From NCBI RefSeq assembly GCF_022179445.1, contig NZ_BPQU01000019.1, positions 1 to 64,000 of the forward strand: 64,000 bases of DNA, read 5' to 3'. Position numbers and translations under genes: made by a program. A model generated the notes under the pieces. That model made no database searches, was not told where the DNA came from, and saw only the letters and a list, made by a program, of their open reading frames with translations. The stretch is from Methylobacterium mesophilicum (GTDB taxonomy: Bacteria > Pseudomonadota > Alphaproteobacteria > Rhizobiales > Beijerinckiaceae). Positions 8,738-17,661 of the stretch are shown here, piece after piece (within the stretch, counting starts at the first letter, position 1; each line of letters opens with the position of its first letter).

Positions 8738-9723
8738 GGGGTTCCGGCCCGCGGAGCCGACACGTTGGGCGGCGAGCCGGCGCGCCGGGGCGGGGCGGCA
8801 GCCTCGCCGAAGACCGCGCGGGTGAGCTCGCCGATGCCGCCCAGCGTGCCCGCGAGCGCCGCCGCCTCGATCGGCACCACCACCACGCGCTGGTTCGGCG
8901 CGGTGGCCAACGCCCGCACCGCGTCGACGTATTTCTCCGCCACCAGAAAGTTGGCCGCCGCGATGTCGCCCTCGGCGATCGCCCGGCTGAGCATCCCGGT
9001 CGCCGCCGCCTCGGCCTCGGCCGAGCGCTCGCGCGCCTCGGCGTCGCGGAACGCGGCCTCCCGGCGGCCCTCCGCCTCCAGGATCGCCGATTGCTTGCGC
9101 CCCTCGGCCCGCAGGATCTCGGCGGCCCGCTGCCCCTCCGCCTCCAGGATCGAGGCGCGCTTCTCGCGCTCGGCCTTCATCTGCCGGGCCATGGCGCCGG
9201 CGAGGTCGGCCGGGGGCACGATGTCCTTGATTTCGATCCGGTTGATCTTGACGCCCCAGGGCGAGGCCGCCGCGTCCAGCACCCGCAGCAGGCGCTCGTT
9301 GATCTCGTCCCGGTGGGCGAGGAGCTGGTCGAGATCCATCGAGCCGACCACGGTGCGGATGTTGGTCATGGTCAGGGTGGTCATGGCCAGGTCGAGGTTC
9401 GAGACCTCGTAGGAGGCGCGGGCCGCGTCGAGCACCTGGTAGAACACCACCGCGTCGATCGTGACGCCGGCATTGTCGCGGGTGAAGGCCTGCTGGCTCG
9501 GGACGTCGACCACCTGCTCCATCACGTTCACCCGCCGGCCGACGCGCTCGACGAACGGGATGATCAGGCCGAGGCCCGATTCGAGGGTGCGGTTGTAGCG
9601 GCCGAACCGCTCGACCGTGAAGACGTGGCCCTGCGGGATCATCTTCACGCCGGCCGCCAGCGTGACCACCGCCAGCGCCGCCGCGCCGAGCGCGAACGTG
9701 CTCAGACCGATCGTGAGATCCAT
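8734..9723 (-). CDS. SPFH/stomatin-like protein (QmcA type)
   Basis: A 329-residue membrane-anchored SPFH protein. Residues 5-27 form one N-terminal helix. The SPFH (PHB) domain follows (IPQGHVFTVERFGRYNRTLESGL to about residue 190), then a long Ala/Glu/Arg coiled coil (EKRASILEAEGQRAAEILRAEG) and a C-terminal oligomerisation segment. The frame is open from 9744, but the ATG at 9723 has GGAGG at ideal spacing and gives the normal N-terminus. It is coupled to nfeD, the common SPFH-NfeD pair thought to form membrane microdomain scaffolds. Confidence 0.9.
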   Translation of the reverse strand: MDLTIGLSTFALGAAALAVVTLAAGVKMIPQGHVFTVERFGRYNRTLESGLGLIIPFVERVGRRVNVMEQVVDVPSQQAFTRDNAGVTIDAVVFYQVLDAARASYEVSNLDLAMTTLTMTNIRTVVGSMDLDQLLAHRDEINERLLRVLDAAASPWGVKINRIEIKDIVPPADLAGAMARQMKAEREKRASILEAEGQRAAEILRAEGRKQSAILEAEGRREAAFRDAEARERSAEAEAAATGMLSRAIAEGDIAAANFLVAEKYVDAVRALATAPNQRVVVVPIEAAALAGTLGGIGELTRAVFGEAAAPPRRAGSPPNVSAPRAGTP

Positions 9724-9760
9724 GAAGCCCCTCCCCGGCCGCACGGCGTCGACGGGCGGC

Positions 9761-10501
9761 TCAGATGCCAGCGTACCAGCTGAACCCGAGGCCCGCGACC
9801 ATGCTGCCGCGGCCGTGGCCGATGCCGTCGACGCGGTCCACAGCCTCGATGCTGGCGAGGTATTTCAAGGACTTGTAGCCGAGCTGTCGCTCCACCCGGA
9901 GGCGAACCGGGGCGCCGTGGGCCACCGGCAGGTCGGCGCCGTTCATGCCGTAGGCCAGGATGGTCTGCGGGTGGAGGGCGTCGAACAGGTCGTAGCTGTC
10001 CCACCAGCCGTCGACGCTGCGCATCACCACGTAGCGCGCCTCCGGGCGCATCCCGGCGGCGGCGAGCACCAGGGACAGCGGAACGCCGGTCCACTGGCCG
10101 ATCGCCGACCAGCCCTGCTCGCAGGAATGGAGCGTGATCTGCGTGCGCGCCGGCATCGCCTTCAGCGCGGCGAGCGAGAACGCCCCAGGCCGCTCGACGA
10201 GGCCCGTGACCGGCAGGCGCCAATCCGAGAAGCCCTGCGCCTTCGAGCGGCGATAGGCCGGGTCGTCGGGGTCGGTGGTGTTGATGGTCGGGAACACCGC
10301 CGAGATCGCCTCGGGGCCGAATTCCCGGGCGAGCGGCTGGCGCGCCAGCAGCAGGCGCTGCCCCGCGAAGGTCAGCCAGTCGCTCAACCCGTAGGGATTG
10401 GGGCGCAGCTGCGGCGCGCCGGGATCGCAGCCGCCGACGAGGCCGGCCGCGCCGATCCCGGCGGTCCCGACGATCAGGCGGCGACGGGTCAGCGCGCTCA
10501 T
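9761..10501 (-). CDS. Tat-exported molybdopterin-dependent oxidoreductase (sulfite-oxidase fold)
   Basis: A 246-residue protein with a twin-arginine-type leader (LTRRRLIVG) and a Cys at residue 25 (LVGGC) that could be lipidated. The mature part is a sulfite-oxidase-like Mo-cofactor domain. HSCEQGWSAIG holds the Mo-ligand Cys127, and GAPVRLRVERQLGYKSLKYL is the characteristic cofactor-domain segment. The substrate cannot be read from sequence; MsrP-type and sulfite-oxidising homologues both exist. It is translationally coupled by an ATGA overlap to the cytochrome b gene upstream, its likely membrane electron partner. Confidence 0.85.
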   Translation of the reverse strand: MSALTRRRLIVGTAGIGAAGLVGGCDPGAPQLRPNPYGLSDWLTFAGQRLLLARQPLAREFGPEAISAVFPTINTTDPDDPAYRRSKAQGFSDWRLPVTGLVERPGAFSLAALKAMPARTQITLHSCEQGWSAIGQWTGVPLSLVLAAAGMRPEARYVVMRSVDGWWDSYDLFDALHPQTILAYGMNGADLPVAHGAPVRLRVERQLGYKSLKYLASIEAVDRVDGIGHGRGSMVAGLGFSWYAGI

Positions 10502-11196
10502 GGGTTCTCCTCCGCGTTGCCGGCACGCCCGGCGATCATGCCGCGCATGAGGTCCAGCGGCCGGTTCGCCAACACCTGCCAGATGTGGATGGCGAGGAAC
10601 GCGACCATCGCGAAGGCCGCCAGGAAGTGGATCGTCCGGGCCGATTGCCGCCCGCCGAACAGCGTGAACAGCTCAGGCCAGGCCGCGGTGACGCCGGGCG
10701 ACATGGTCAGGCCGCTGAGCAGCATCAGCGGCGCGAGCACCAGCAGGACGACGAGGTAGGCGAGCTTCTGGAGCGCGTTGTAGCGGCCGGTCGCCGGCGC
10801 CCCGCCGCGCAGGCGCAGATGCGACCGGACCTCGCCGGCGAGCGCCCGCGGCCGGATCTCGGCCGGCTCCGGCAGCAGGCGCCGCCGCAGATGCCCGCGC
10901 AGCAGCGCCAGGGCCAGGTAGGCGGCCCCGTTGAGGACGAAGATCCAGGCGGCCAGGAAGTGCAGGTTGCGCGCCCAGCCGGTCTGCTCGAGGTTCACCG
11001 GCAGCGGCAGGGCGATCCAGGCCGGCGCGTCGTTGGCCCCGGTCTCGCCCCAGAACAGCTTCGGCAGGGCGAGCAGGATCGCGGTGCCGCTGACCATCAG
11101 CGCCAAGGTCGCGGCGGCGCCGGTCCAGTGGGTCAGGCGGACCCAGGCGGGGTGGCGCACCCGGCTGAATGGTCGACCTCGCGTCTCGATCATCAT
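10498..11196 (-). CDS. Cytochrome b561-type membrane subunit
   Basis: A 232-residue four-helix cytochrome b (Ni/Fe-hydrogenase/thiosulfate-reductase cytochrome b type). Candidate haem ligands are His in RLTHW, NLHFLAAW, TIHFLAAF and AIHIWQV, at matching depths in the helices. It probably passes electrons between the quinone pool and the periplasmic Mo-enzyme encoded directly downstream, whose start overlaps its stop. Two consecutive ATG codons are possible starts. Confidence 0.85.
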   Translation of the reverse strand: MMIETRGRPFSRVRHPAWVRLTHWTGAAATLALMVSGTAILLALPKLFWGETGANDAPAWIALPLPVNLEQTGWARNLHFLAAWIFVLNGAAYLALALLRGHLRRRLLPEPAEIRPRALAGEVRSHLRLRGGAPATGRYNALQKLAYLVVLLVLAPLMLLSGLTMSPGVTAAWPELFTLFGGRQSARTIHFLAAFAMVAFLAIHIWQVLANRPLDLMRGMIAGRAGNAEENP

Positions 11197-11381
11197 CGGT
11201 TCAGACCGCAGCCCTTATGACGGTGGGAACGCGCTGCGTCCGTCGTCGCTCCCGGCGTCGATGACGCAACGCTTGATGAAGAAAAGATGGGCATGATACC
11301 CGCCACGCTCGCTGCGGACGAAATTCCTTTCGCTTCGCTGCGGCCGGCAAAGATCCCCACACAACCGGATTCGGTGCGCGC

Positions 11382-12476
11382 GTGAAGATCGCTGTCCTGG
11401 CACATCTGAAGTACCCGATCGGCCAGCCCTATGCCGGCGGTCTGGAGATGCACACGCATCTGCTGACCGTGGCGTTGAAGCGGCGCGGGCACGATGTGAC
11501 GCTGTTCGCCAGCCGGGGCTCGGACCCGGCGCTCGAACCGGTGATGCTGTGCGACCCGACCGGCGACGCCGTGGCGGATCCCGAGCGCGAGGAGGCGATC
11601 GACGCGGCCGAGTACGACGCCTACCGGCGGATGATGGAGCTGGTCGCGGCCGGCGGGTTCGATCTCGTGCACAACAACGCGCTGCACGCCCTGCCCCTGC
11701 AGATGAGCGCCCGGCTCGGGCTGCCCTGGGTCACGGTGCTGCACACCCCGCCCTTCGACGCCCTGGTCTCCGGCGTGGTGCAGGCCGATCCTGACATGGC
11801 CTTCCTGGCGGTCTCGCCCTCGCTCGCCCAGGAATGGCAATCGCTCGTGCCCGGCGCGCAGGTGGTCGACAACGGCGTCGACCTCTCGACCTTCGCGTAT
11901 TCCGAGACTCCCGACGCCCCGCCCTTCGCGTTCTGGTCCGGCCGGATCGTACCCGAGAAGGGGCTGCACCTCGCCATCGACGCCGCCCGCGCGGCCGGGC
12001 TGCCGCTGACCTTCGCGGGCCCCAAGCTCAATCCCGGCTACTGGGCGGCCGAGATCGCCCCGCGGCTCGGGCCCGACCTGACCCATCTCGGCCACCTCTC
12101 GCACCGGGACCTCGCGCACCATCTCGGCCGCGCCCGGGTGGCGATCGTGTCGCCGCGCTGGGAGGAGCCGTTCGGCCTCGTGGTCGCCGAGGCGCTCGCC
12201 TGCGGCACGCCGGTGGCCGCCTTCCGCCGGGGCGCGATGCCCGACATCCTCGACGCCCAGTGCGGCCGCCTCGCCCGGCCGGACGATTCACAGGACCTCG
12301 CCGTGGCGATCCGGGACGCCGCCGGCCTGTCGCGCCGGGCCTGCCGCGACCGGGCCGAGGCCCTCTACGACGCCGCCGCCATGACCGATCGCTATCTCGA
12401 GAGCTACGATGCCGTGATGGCGCGCTGCGCCGAGCGGGCGCAGCCGACGCTGCGGGTGGCCGGCGGGCGGGCGTAA
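11382..12476 (+). CDS. GT4-family glycosyltransferase
   Basis: A 364-residue GT-B fold retaining glycosyltransferase. The N-terminal acceptor domain begins KIAVLAHLKYP and has a glycine pair at AGGLEMHTHLL. The nucleotide-sugar domain shows WSGRIVPEKGLHLAI and the GT4 E-x7-E signature in WEEPFGLVVAEALACGTPV. The start is a GTG with only a weak ribosome-binding site. It is the first of three glycosyltransferases on the same strand, separated from the next by a 457-base gap holding a palindromic repeat. Confidence 0.88.
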   Translation: MKIAVLAHLKYPIGQPYAGGLEMHTHLLTVALKRRGHDVTLFASRGSDPALEPVMLCDPTGDAVADPEREEAIDAAEYDAYRRMMELVAAGGFDLVHNNALHALPLQMSARLGLPWVTVLHTPPFDALVSGVVQADPDMAFLAVSPSLAQEWQSLVPGAQVVDNGVDLSTFAYSETPDAPPFAFWSGRIVPEKGLHLAIDAARAAGLPLTFAGPKLNPGYWAAEIAPRLGPDLTHLGHLSHRDLAHHLGRARVAIVSPRWEEPFGLVVAEALACGTPVAAFRRGAMPDILDAQCGRLARPDDSQDLAVAIRDAAGLSRRACRDRAEALYDAAAMTDRYLESYDAVMARCAERAQPTLRVAGGRA

Positions 12477-12563
12477 CGGAGACCGGCGGGGGCCTGCCTG
12501 GCAGAGCGGGCCGGGATGTTCACACGCCGTCTTCCGGATGTAGGCGCCATCGCCCGCCGCGCT

Positions 12564-12733
12564 CTCCCTCCCCCCTCTGTGGGGGAGGGTGGGCCGGCCG
12601 TCAGGCCGGGTCGGGAGAGGGGCAGCGCGACGATGCAGGATGGATCAGGCGTCCGCGACCTTTTCGGAAGCGTCGCTCCCCTCTCCCGACCCCTGCTGAC
12701 GCAGGGGCCACCCTCCCCCGCAAAGGGGGGAGG
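12564..12733. repeat. Large intergenic inverted repeat, family A, copy 1
   Basis: Two arms of about 62 bases (12564-12629 and 12672-12733) are imperfect reverse complements around a loop of about 40 bases. Both arms contain GGTCGGGAGAGGGG and CCTCCCCC-type runs. Related copies are at 15298-15473 and, interrupted, at 49054-49514. It fills the gap between two glycosyltransferase genes; if transcribed it would fold into a very stable hairpin. Confidence 0.8.
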
Positions 12734-12933
12734 AAGGGCGGGGATCAGGTCTGGCGTGGATCTCCTGTCCAGCCGGAGGCGATCCAAGACCAGATGGGTC
12801 AGCATCCGAGCCCGGACGGGAGATCCGACCCGCGCCTCGGCCGGCGCCACAGACCCGTGACGCCCACACGCGTGCCGGGGACGGCAGAAACACTGCGTCT
12901 AGCGCGCGGATGAGGTTGGGAAGACTAGCTATC

Positions 12934-14028
12934 ATGACCCGCGCAACCGCCACCCCGTTCGCCAGGCCCTGCGTCGTGTGCATCCCCGCCCGCAACGAGG
13001 CGGAGCGGCTGCCGCTGCTGCTCGCCTCCCTGGCCCGGCAGGACGGCTTTTCGGCCGAGGCGCCGCTGCGGGTGGTGGTTCTCGCCAACAACTGCACCGA
13101 CGGCACGGTGGCGGCGATCCGAGCTCTGGACGGATCCGGCGCGCTCGCAGGGCTGACGCTGCGGGTGATCGATGTGGCGCTGCAAGGCCCGGAGGCCCAT
13201 GTCGGCACCGCCCGGCGCATGGCCCTAGACGCCGGGGCCGACTGGCTCGACGCCGAGACCGGCCCGGACGGGATCCTGCTCACCACCGACGCCGACGCGC
13301 GCCTCCCGGCCGACTGGGTGGCGGCGAACGTGGCGGCCTTGCGCGACGCGGACGTGGTCGGCGGCCGCCTGGTGATCGACGACGACGGCGCCGCCGACCC
13401 GCGGCTTGCCGAGCTGCACGCCCGGATCGAGCGCTACTGGGCGGGCGTCCGGCGGCTGGAAGACCTCCTCGATCCGCCGCCGCACGACCCGGCGCCGCGC
13501 CACGGCGACCATACCGGCGCCAGCCTCGCCGTCCCGGTGGCGCTGTATCGGGCGGTCGGCGGTCTGCCGCCCCTGCCCTGCGGGGAGGACAACGCCCTCG
13601 TCGGGCTGCTGCGGGCGCGGGGCGCCCGGCTGCGCCACTGCCCGGACGTGCGCGTGATGGTCTCGTCCCGCCACACCGGCCGGGTCTCGGGCGGCATGGC
13701 CACCGAGATGGCGCGCCGCGCCCGCGTCCTCGACGGAGAGCCGTATCTGCTGCCCGAGGCCGCCCACTGGCAGGCCCTGGTCCTGCGCCGGGCCGAACTG
13801 CGCCGGGCGTTCCACCTCGCCGGACCGGCCCGGGCGGAGGCCTGCGCGCGGCTCGGGCTCGGCGCCGCGGACCTCGCCGCCCTGGGCGATTGCCCCAACG
13901 ACATCGCCTTCGTGGAGCGGGCCGACCCCATCCTCGAATCGCGTGCGCCGCCGGCCCGGGAATGTCCCCTCGACCGGGCGCTCGCCGACCTCGACGCCCT
14001 CGCCCTGTCGCTGAGGGACGCCGCGTGA
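12934..14028 (+). CDS. GT2-family glycosyltransferase
   Basis: A 364-residue GT-A fold glycosyltransferase. It begins with the GT2 signature VVCIPARNEAERLPLLLASL and carries the metal/nucleotide-binding acidic motif in LTTDADARLPADWV. A second acidic cluster lies at VIDDDGAADP. The frame is open from 12910, but the ATG at 12934 follows a GGGAAG element and gives a normal GT2 start; this choice is moderately secure. The stop codon overlaps the GTG start of the next gene, so these two enzymes are made together. Confidence 0.85.
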   Translation: MTRATATPFARPCVVCIPARNEAERLPLLLASLARQDGFSAEAPLRVVVLANNCTDGTVAAIRALDGSGALAGLTLRVIDVALQGPEAHVGTARRMALDAGADWLDAETGPDGILLTTDADARLPADWVAANVAALRDADVVGGRLVIDDDGAADPRLAELHARIERYWAGVRRLEDLLDPPPHDPAPRHGDHTGASLAVPVALYRAVGGLPPLPCGEDNALVGLLRARGARLRHCPDVRVMVSSRHTGRVSGGMATEMARRARVLDGEPYLLPEAAHWQALVLRRAELRRAFHLAGPARAEACARLGLGAADLAALGDCPNDIAFVERADPILESRAPPARECPLDRALADLDALALSLRDAA

Positions 14029-15083
14029 CGAGCGGGATCGGCTGGTACGTCCACCATCAGGGCGCCGGGCATCTCCAGCGCGCCCGCGCGGTCGCGGCCG
14101 CCCTGCCACGGCCCTGCACGCTGATCGGCACCCTCGCCGCGTTCGACGCGGGCGCGATCGCCAGACCCGGCCTCGACGTGCTCGACCTGCCCGACGACCG
14201 CCCGCTCGGCGGCTCGGAATTCGATGGGCGGGACGGCGAGGCCGGGCGGCCGGAGGCGTTCCACTACGCGCCCCTGAACCATCCCGGCGTGCGCGCCCGC
14301 ATGGCCCGCATCGCCGAATGGGCCGCCCGGACAGACCCGGCGCTGATCGTGGTCGACGTCTCGGTCGAGGTCGCCCTGCTGGCGCGCCTGCTGTCGGTGC
14401 CGACCCTGGTGGTGCGCCTCGCCGGCACCCGCACCGACCGGCCGCATCTGGAAGCCTTCCGCAGCGCGACGCGCCTGCTCGCGCCCTTCCCCGAGGCCCT
14501 GGACGGGGCCGGCGTGCCGGACTGGGTCCGCGCCAAGACGCATTATGCCGGGTTCCTCGCCGCACCCGCGCAGGCGGCCGCGGCGGCGGGCGACGACATC
14601 CTGGTGGTGTTCGGCCGCGGCGGCGCGGGGGGCGACCTGGCGGACCTCGCCGCGGCGGCCCGCGCCGTGCCCGACCGGCCCTGGCACGTGCTCGGACCCG
14701 TCTCGGGCTCCGGCGACCTCCCGAGCAACCTGCACCTGCACGGCTGGGTCGGCGACGTCGAGGCCCGGGTCGCCCGGGCGGGCCTGCTGATCGGCGGCGG
14801 CGGCGACGGGCTGGTGGCGCTGGCCGCCGGACAGGCCAAGCGCTTCCTCTGCCTGCCGGAGGAGCGCGCCTACGGCGAGCAGACCGAGAAGGCCGAGGCG
14901 CTGCAGAAGCGCGGCGCCGCCATCGTCCACCACGGCTGGCCGACCGCCGAGGCATGGCCCGGCCTCATCCGCGCCGGCCTGGCCCTCGACCCATCGATCA
15001 TCGGCGGCCTGTACCGGCCGAGCGCGATCCCGGATTGCGCGGCCACGATCGAGGCGCTGGTCCGGGAGATCGGTCGCGGCTGA
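14025..15083 (+). CDS. GT-B (MurG/GT28-like) glycosyltransferase
   Basis: A 352-residue protein starting at a GTG inside the GTGA overlap with the previous gene. The N-terminus (GIGWYVHHQGAGHLQRARAVAAAL) matches the HGxGH start of GT28/UGT-type enzymes. The C-terminal donor domain has LIGGGGDGLVALAAGQAKRF and a late Glu-rich EERAYGEQTEKAEAL helix. Together with the GT2 enzyme it forms a two-gene unit, probably building a cell-surface glycan or glycolipid. The acceptor cannot be told from sequence. An automatic caller requiring ATG would miss or mis-start it. Confidence 0.8.
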   Translation: MTSGIGWYVHHQGAGHLQRARAVAAALPRPCTLIGTLAAFDAGAIARPGLDVLDLPDDRPLGGSEFDGRDGEAGRPEAFHYAPLNHPGVRARMARIAEWAARTDPALIVVDVSVEVALLARLLSVPTLVVRLAGTRTDRPHLEAFRSATRLLAPFPEALDGAGVPDWVRAKTHYAGFLAAPAQAAAAAGDDILVVFGRGGAGGDLADLAAAARAVPDRPWHVLGPVSGSGDLPSNLHLHGWVGDVEARVARAGLLIGGGGDGLVALAAGQAKRFLCLPEERAYGEQTEKAEALQKRGAAIVHHGWPTAEAWPGLIRAGLALDPSIIGGLYRPSAIPDCAATIEALVREIGRG

Positions 15084-15297
15084 GGGCCTGTTTGACCAGT
15101 CATTCCAATCCTCGACCTCATCCTGAGAGGCGGTGAGCCTTTCGATCGATCGCCCTTCGATGCCCCATGCATCCGACGCCTTAGCGGTGCCGGACGGGCC
15201 TATCGCCCCAGTAGGAGCCGCGGGCCCCCTCTCCCGTGCGGGCTACGACGTGGACACATCGCTGCCGGATGAGGGCCAAGGCTACCCCCACGCGCAT

Positions 15298-15473
15298 CTC
15301 CCTCCCCCCTCTGCGGGGGAGGGTGGCCCCTGCGTCAGCAGGGGTCGGGAGAGGGGAACCCGGGTTCAGGAGGGGGCCGCGACTGGCCCGACGGGCGAAG
15401 TCCTGTTCTGCACCGTTGCTCCCCTCTCCCGACCCTCTTTGGGGGCCACCCTCCCCCGCACAGGGGGGAGGGA
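15298..15473. repeat. Large intergenic inverted repeat, family A, copy 2
   Basis: Left arm 15298-15357 and right arm 15417-15473 are imperfect reverse complements. The loop segment (about 15358-15416) also matches the loop of the copy at 49381-49437, so these are true homologous copies and not just chance GC palindromes. Confidence 0.8.
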
Positions 15474-15747
15474 AAGCCGCGGTGCCTCCCGTGTATTCTG
15501 CAGACCCGATGTGTGAATCCGCTAGCCCGCACGGGAGAGGGGGCATGTCGCGCTCCATCATCGACCTCGAGCCCAAACCTTCGGGGGGACGTCCCACATG
15601 GGATCGCGAGCCTGGATGAACCTCCTGAGGTCTGCTGCAGCGTCATCGACCGTCGCCAGCGATGAATCGAAAGACCCACAGCCTCTGAGGCGGCGCAGCG
15701 AAGCGACTGAGTGCAGCGGGCGCTCGACCGCGACCCCTACCTCCACC

Positions 15748-15863
15748 CCGTCAGTCCGGGGCGCCGCAGGCGAACCCTGAACCCAGAGCCGCCGACAGCG
15801 CGAGATCCTGCGCGACCTGTGTTTCCGGATTCCGGACTCCGCTTCGCGGACCCGGGATGACTG
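15748..15863. repeat. Intergenic inverted repeat, family C, copy 2
   Basis: Closely matches the reverse complement of 31328-31444 along its whole length, including the middle part (GAGCCGCCGACAGCG / TAGCCGCCGACGCTG), and more distantly matches 5704-5817. Confidence 0.75.
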
Positions 15864-15918
15864 AAGGAGCCGGCTTAGCGTCTTTCAGGGCTGACACGGA
15901 TGCTCGCCGAGCAGACAT

Positions 15919-15954
15919 AAAAAAGGGCGTCCGTCATGGATGACGGACGCCCTT
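15919..15954 (-). terminator. Rho-independent terminator of the 60-aa gene
   Basis: A perfect 14-bp stem (15923-15936 with 15941-15954) around a TGGA loop. Read on the minus strand it is followed by a run of six T (15919-15924). It lies 29 bases after the stop of the small minus-strand gene. Confidence 0.92.
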
Positions 15955-15982
15955 CGCTCGCTTCGCGATGGCAAAGACTGTC

Positions 15983-16165
15983 TTAAGAAATCAGGTCCAG
16001 CTTGGCGGCCTCGAGTCCGGTGTCGCGGATCGTGTCGGGCAGGGCCGAGAAGTCGCGGTATCCGGCCTCGCGGGCCATGGCGTCGAGTGCCGTCTGCGCG
16101 TCGTCGGCCGCACCGGTCCAGACCACGGCGCCGCTCTTCGTCTGCTTGATCTGAAAGATGCTCAT
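15983..16165 (-). CDS. Small conserved-looking protein, 60 aa
   Basis: A 60-residue soluble protein (MSIFQIKQTKSGAVVWTG at the N-terminus) with a mixed beta/alpha pattern and no membrane segment. It has a strong GGAGG ribosome-binding site 7 bases before the ATG and its own canonical terminator. It is therefore a genuine monocistronic gene, despite its size. Function not recognised; the N-terminal strand pattern ending in VVWTG followed by an Ala-rich helix resembles small regulatory domains, but that is only an impression. Confidence 0.75.
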   Translation of the reverse strand: MSIFQIKQTKSGAVVWTGAADDAQTALDAMAREAGYRDFSALPDTIRDTGLEAAKLDLIS

Positions 16166-16421
16166 CGAATCCTCCCGGGTCGCACGAAGACCATCGGACT
16201 AATAACGGCCCATCGCGGCGACGGTTGCAGGTCGGAGGCGGTCAAACGCTGCTGTTTTCATCTGCACCCCACCTGCGGCTCCAGGCTCCGGGGACGGACT
16301 TGTACGAAGCCGCTATGCTGGTTCGATCGAGAGTGCCCGCGCCATGAAAACGCCGATCTGCACAGCGACGGAGGGGCAGCACCAGTACAACCCCGCCAGC
16401 GAGGCTTCCGTTTTGCCGATC

Positions 16422-17651
16422 ATGTCCGGGCGCGCGTGCCGCCTCAGCGTCCTGTGCGGGCTCCTGATCCTGGCAGCAATGCCGGCCCGCGCCGTCGAGA
16501 CGGCCGCGGTCCCCGACGCCTCCGCCATCGCCCCCGCGGTCACGGTCGTCCCGGTCCAGCGCCGCGAGATCGTGGAGCGCGCCGTCGTCACCGGAACGCT
16601 GGTCCCCCGGGACGAGATCCTGGTCGCCCCGGAGGTCGAGGGCCTGCGCATCACCGAATTGCTGGTCGAGGAAGGGGATCGCGTCACCAAGGGCCAGGTG
16701 CTCGCGCGGCTGTCCCAGGAGATGATCGTCACCCAGGAGGCCTCGAACGTCGCCGCGGTCGCCCGGGCCGAGGCGGCCATCGTCCAGGCCCGGAGCCAGA
16801 TCGTCCAGGCCGAGGCCGCCAGCGTCGAAGCCAAACAATCGCTGGAGCGCGCCCAGTCGCTGGCCAAGACCGGCAACGCCACCGCGGCCGTGCTGGAACA
16901 GCGCGTCTCGGCCGCGCAGGGGGCCGAGGGCCGCCTGGCCGCCGCCAAGGGCGGGCTGCAATCGGCCCAGGCCGACCTCGCCACCGCGCGGGCGGCCGGA
17001 TCCGAGATCGCCCTGCGCCGCGCCCGCACCGACATCCGCGCCCCCGAGGCCGGCATCGTCAACCGCCGCACCGCCCGGGTCGGCGCCTCGGTCACGGCGG
17101 CGGGGGAGCCGCTGTTCCGCCTCATCGCCCGCGGCGAGATCGAGCTGGAGGGCGAGGTGCCCGAGACCGCGCTCGCCCGCATCAAGGTCGGCGATCCGGC
17201 GAGCCTCGATCTCGACGACGGCCGCCAGCTGCGCGGCAAGGTCCGCCGGGTCTACCCGGAGGTCGACCGGGCGACCCGGCTCGGCAAGGTCCGCATCCGC
17301 CTCTCCGACGATCCGGCCCTGCGCATCGGCGCCTTCGCCCGCGGCAACGTAGAGGTGGCGCGCCGGGAGGGTCTCGCGGTCCCGGTCTCCAGCCTGCTCT
17401 ACGCGGCGGACGGCAGGGCCAGCGTGCTGGTCGCCAAGGACGGGCGGGTCGAGGCGCGCGCCGTCACCTCCGGCCTCACCTCCGAGGGCTTCACCGAGAT
17501 CCGGTCAGGCGTCGCGGCCGGCGAGAGCGTCGTGGCCCGGGCCGGCAGTTTCCTACGCGACGGCGACCGGGTGCGGGCGGTCTCCGCTCCCACAAACACG
17601 CCCATGAGCGCGCCCGTCAGCGCCCCGATGGCCGACGCGGCCCCGCGGTAG
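16422..17651 (+). CDS. RND efflux periplasmic adaptor (membrane fusion protein)
   Basis: A 409-residue HlyD/AcrA-type adaptor linking an inner-membrane RND pump to an outer-membrane channel. A signal peptide covers residues 1-24 (ending MPARA). A barrel-sandwich/lipoyl half-motif (EILVAPEVEGLRITELLVEEGDRV) is followed by a coiled-coil hairpin (residues ~100-180), the second lipoyl half (DIRAPEAGIVNRRTARVGASV) and beta-barrel domains. The frame is open from 16344; that ATG would add 26 residues ahead of the signal peptide, so 16422 is preferred though its ribosome-binding site is weak. The pump gene starts 10 bases downstream. Confidence 0.88.
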   Translation: MSGRACRLSVLCGLLILAAMPARAVETAAVPDASAIAPAVTVVPVQRREIVERAVVTGTLVPRDEILVAPEVEGLRITELLVEEGDRVTKGQVLARLSQEMIVTQEASNVAAVARAEAAIVQARSQIVQAEAASVEAKQSLERAQSLAKTGNATAAVLEQRVSAAQGAEGRLAAAKGGLQSAQADLATARAAGSEIALRRARTDIRAPEAGIVNRRTARVGASVTAAGEPLFRLIARGEIELEGEVPETALARIKVGDPASLDLDDGRQLRGKVRRVYPEVDRATRLGKVRIRLSDDPALRIGAFARGNVEVARREGLAVPVSSLLYAADGRASVLVAKDGRVEARAVTSGLTSEGFTEIRSGVAAGESVVARAGSFLRDGDRVRAVSAPTNTPMSAPVSAPMADAAPR

Positions 17652-17661
17652 GACCAGAGAC

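Noticed and set aside
12564..15473. Repeats between glycosyltransferase genes as a possible CRISPR array
   Set aside because: There are only single large palindromes, not short evenly spaced direct repeats with unique spacers, and no cas genes.
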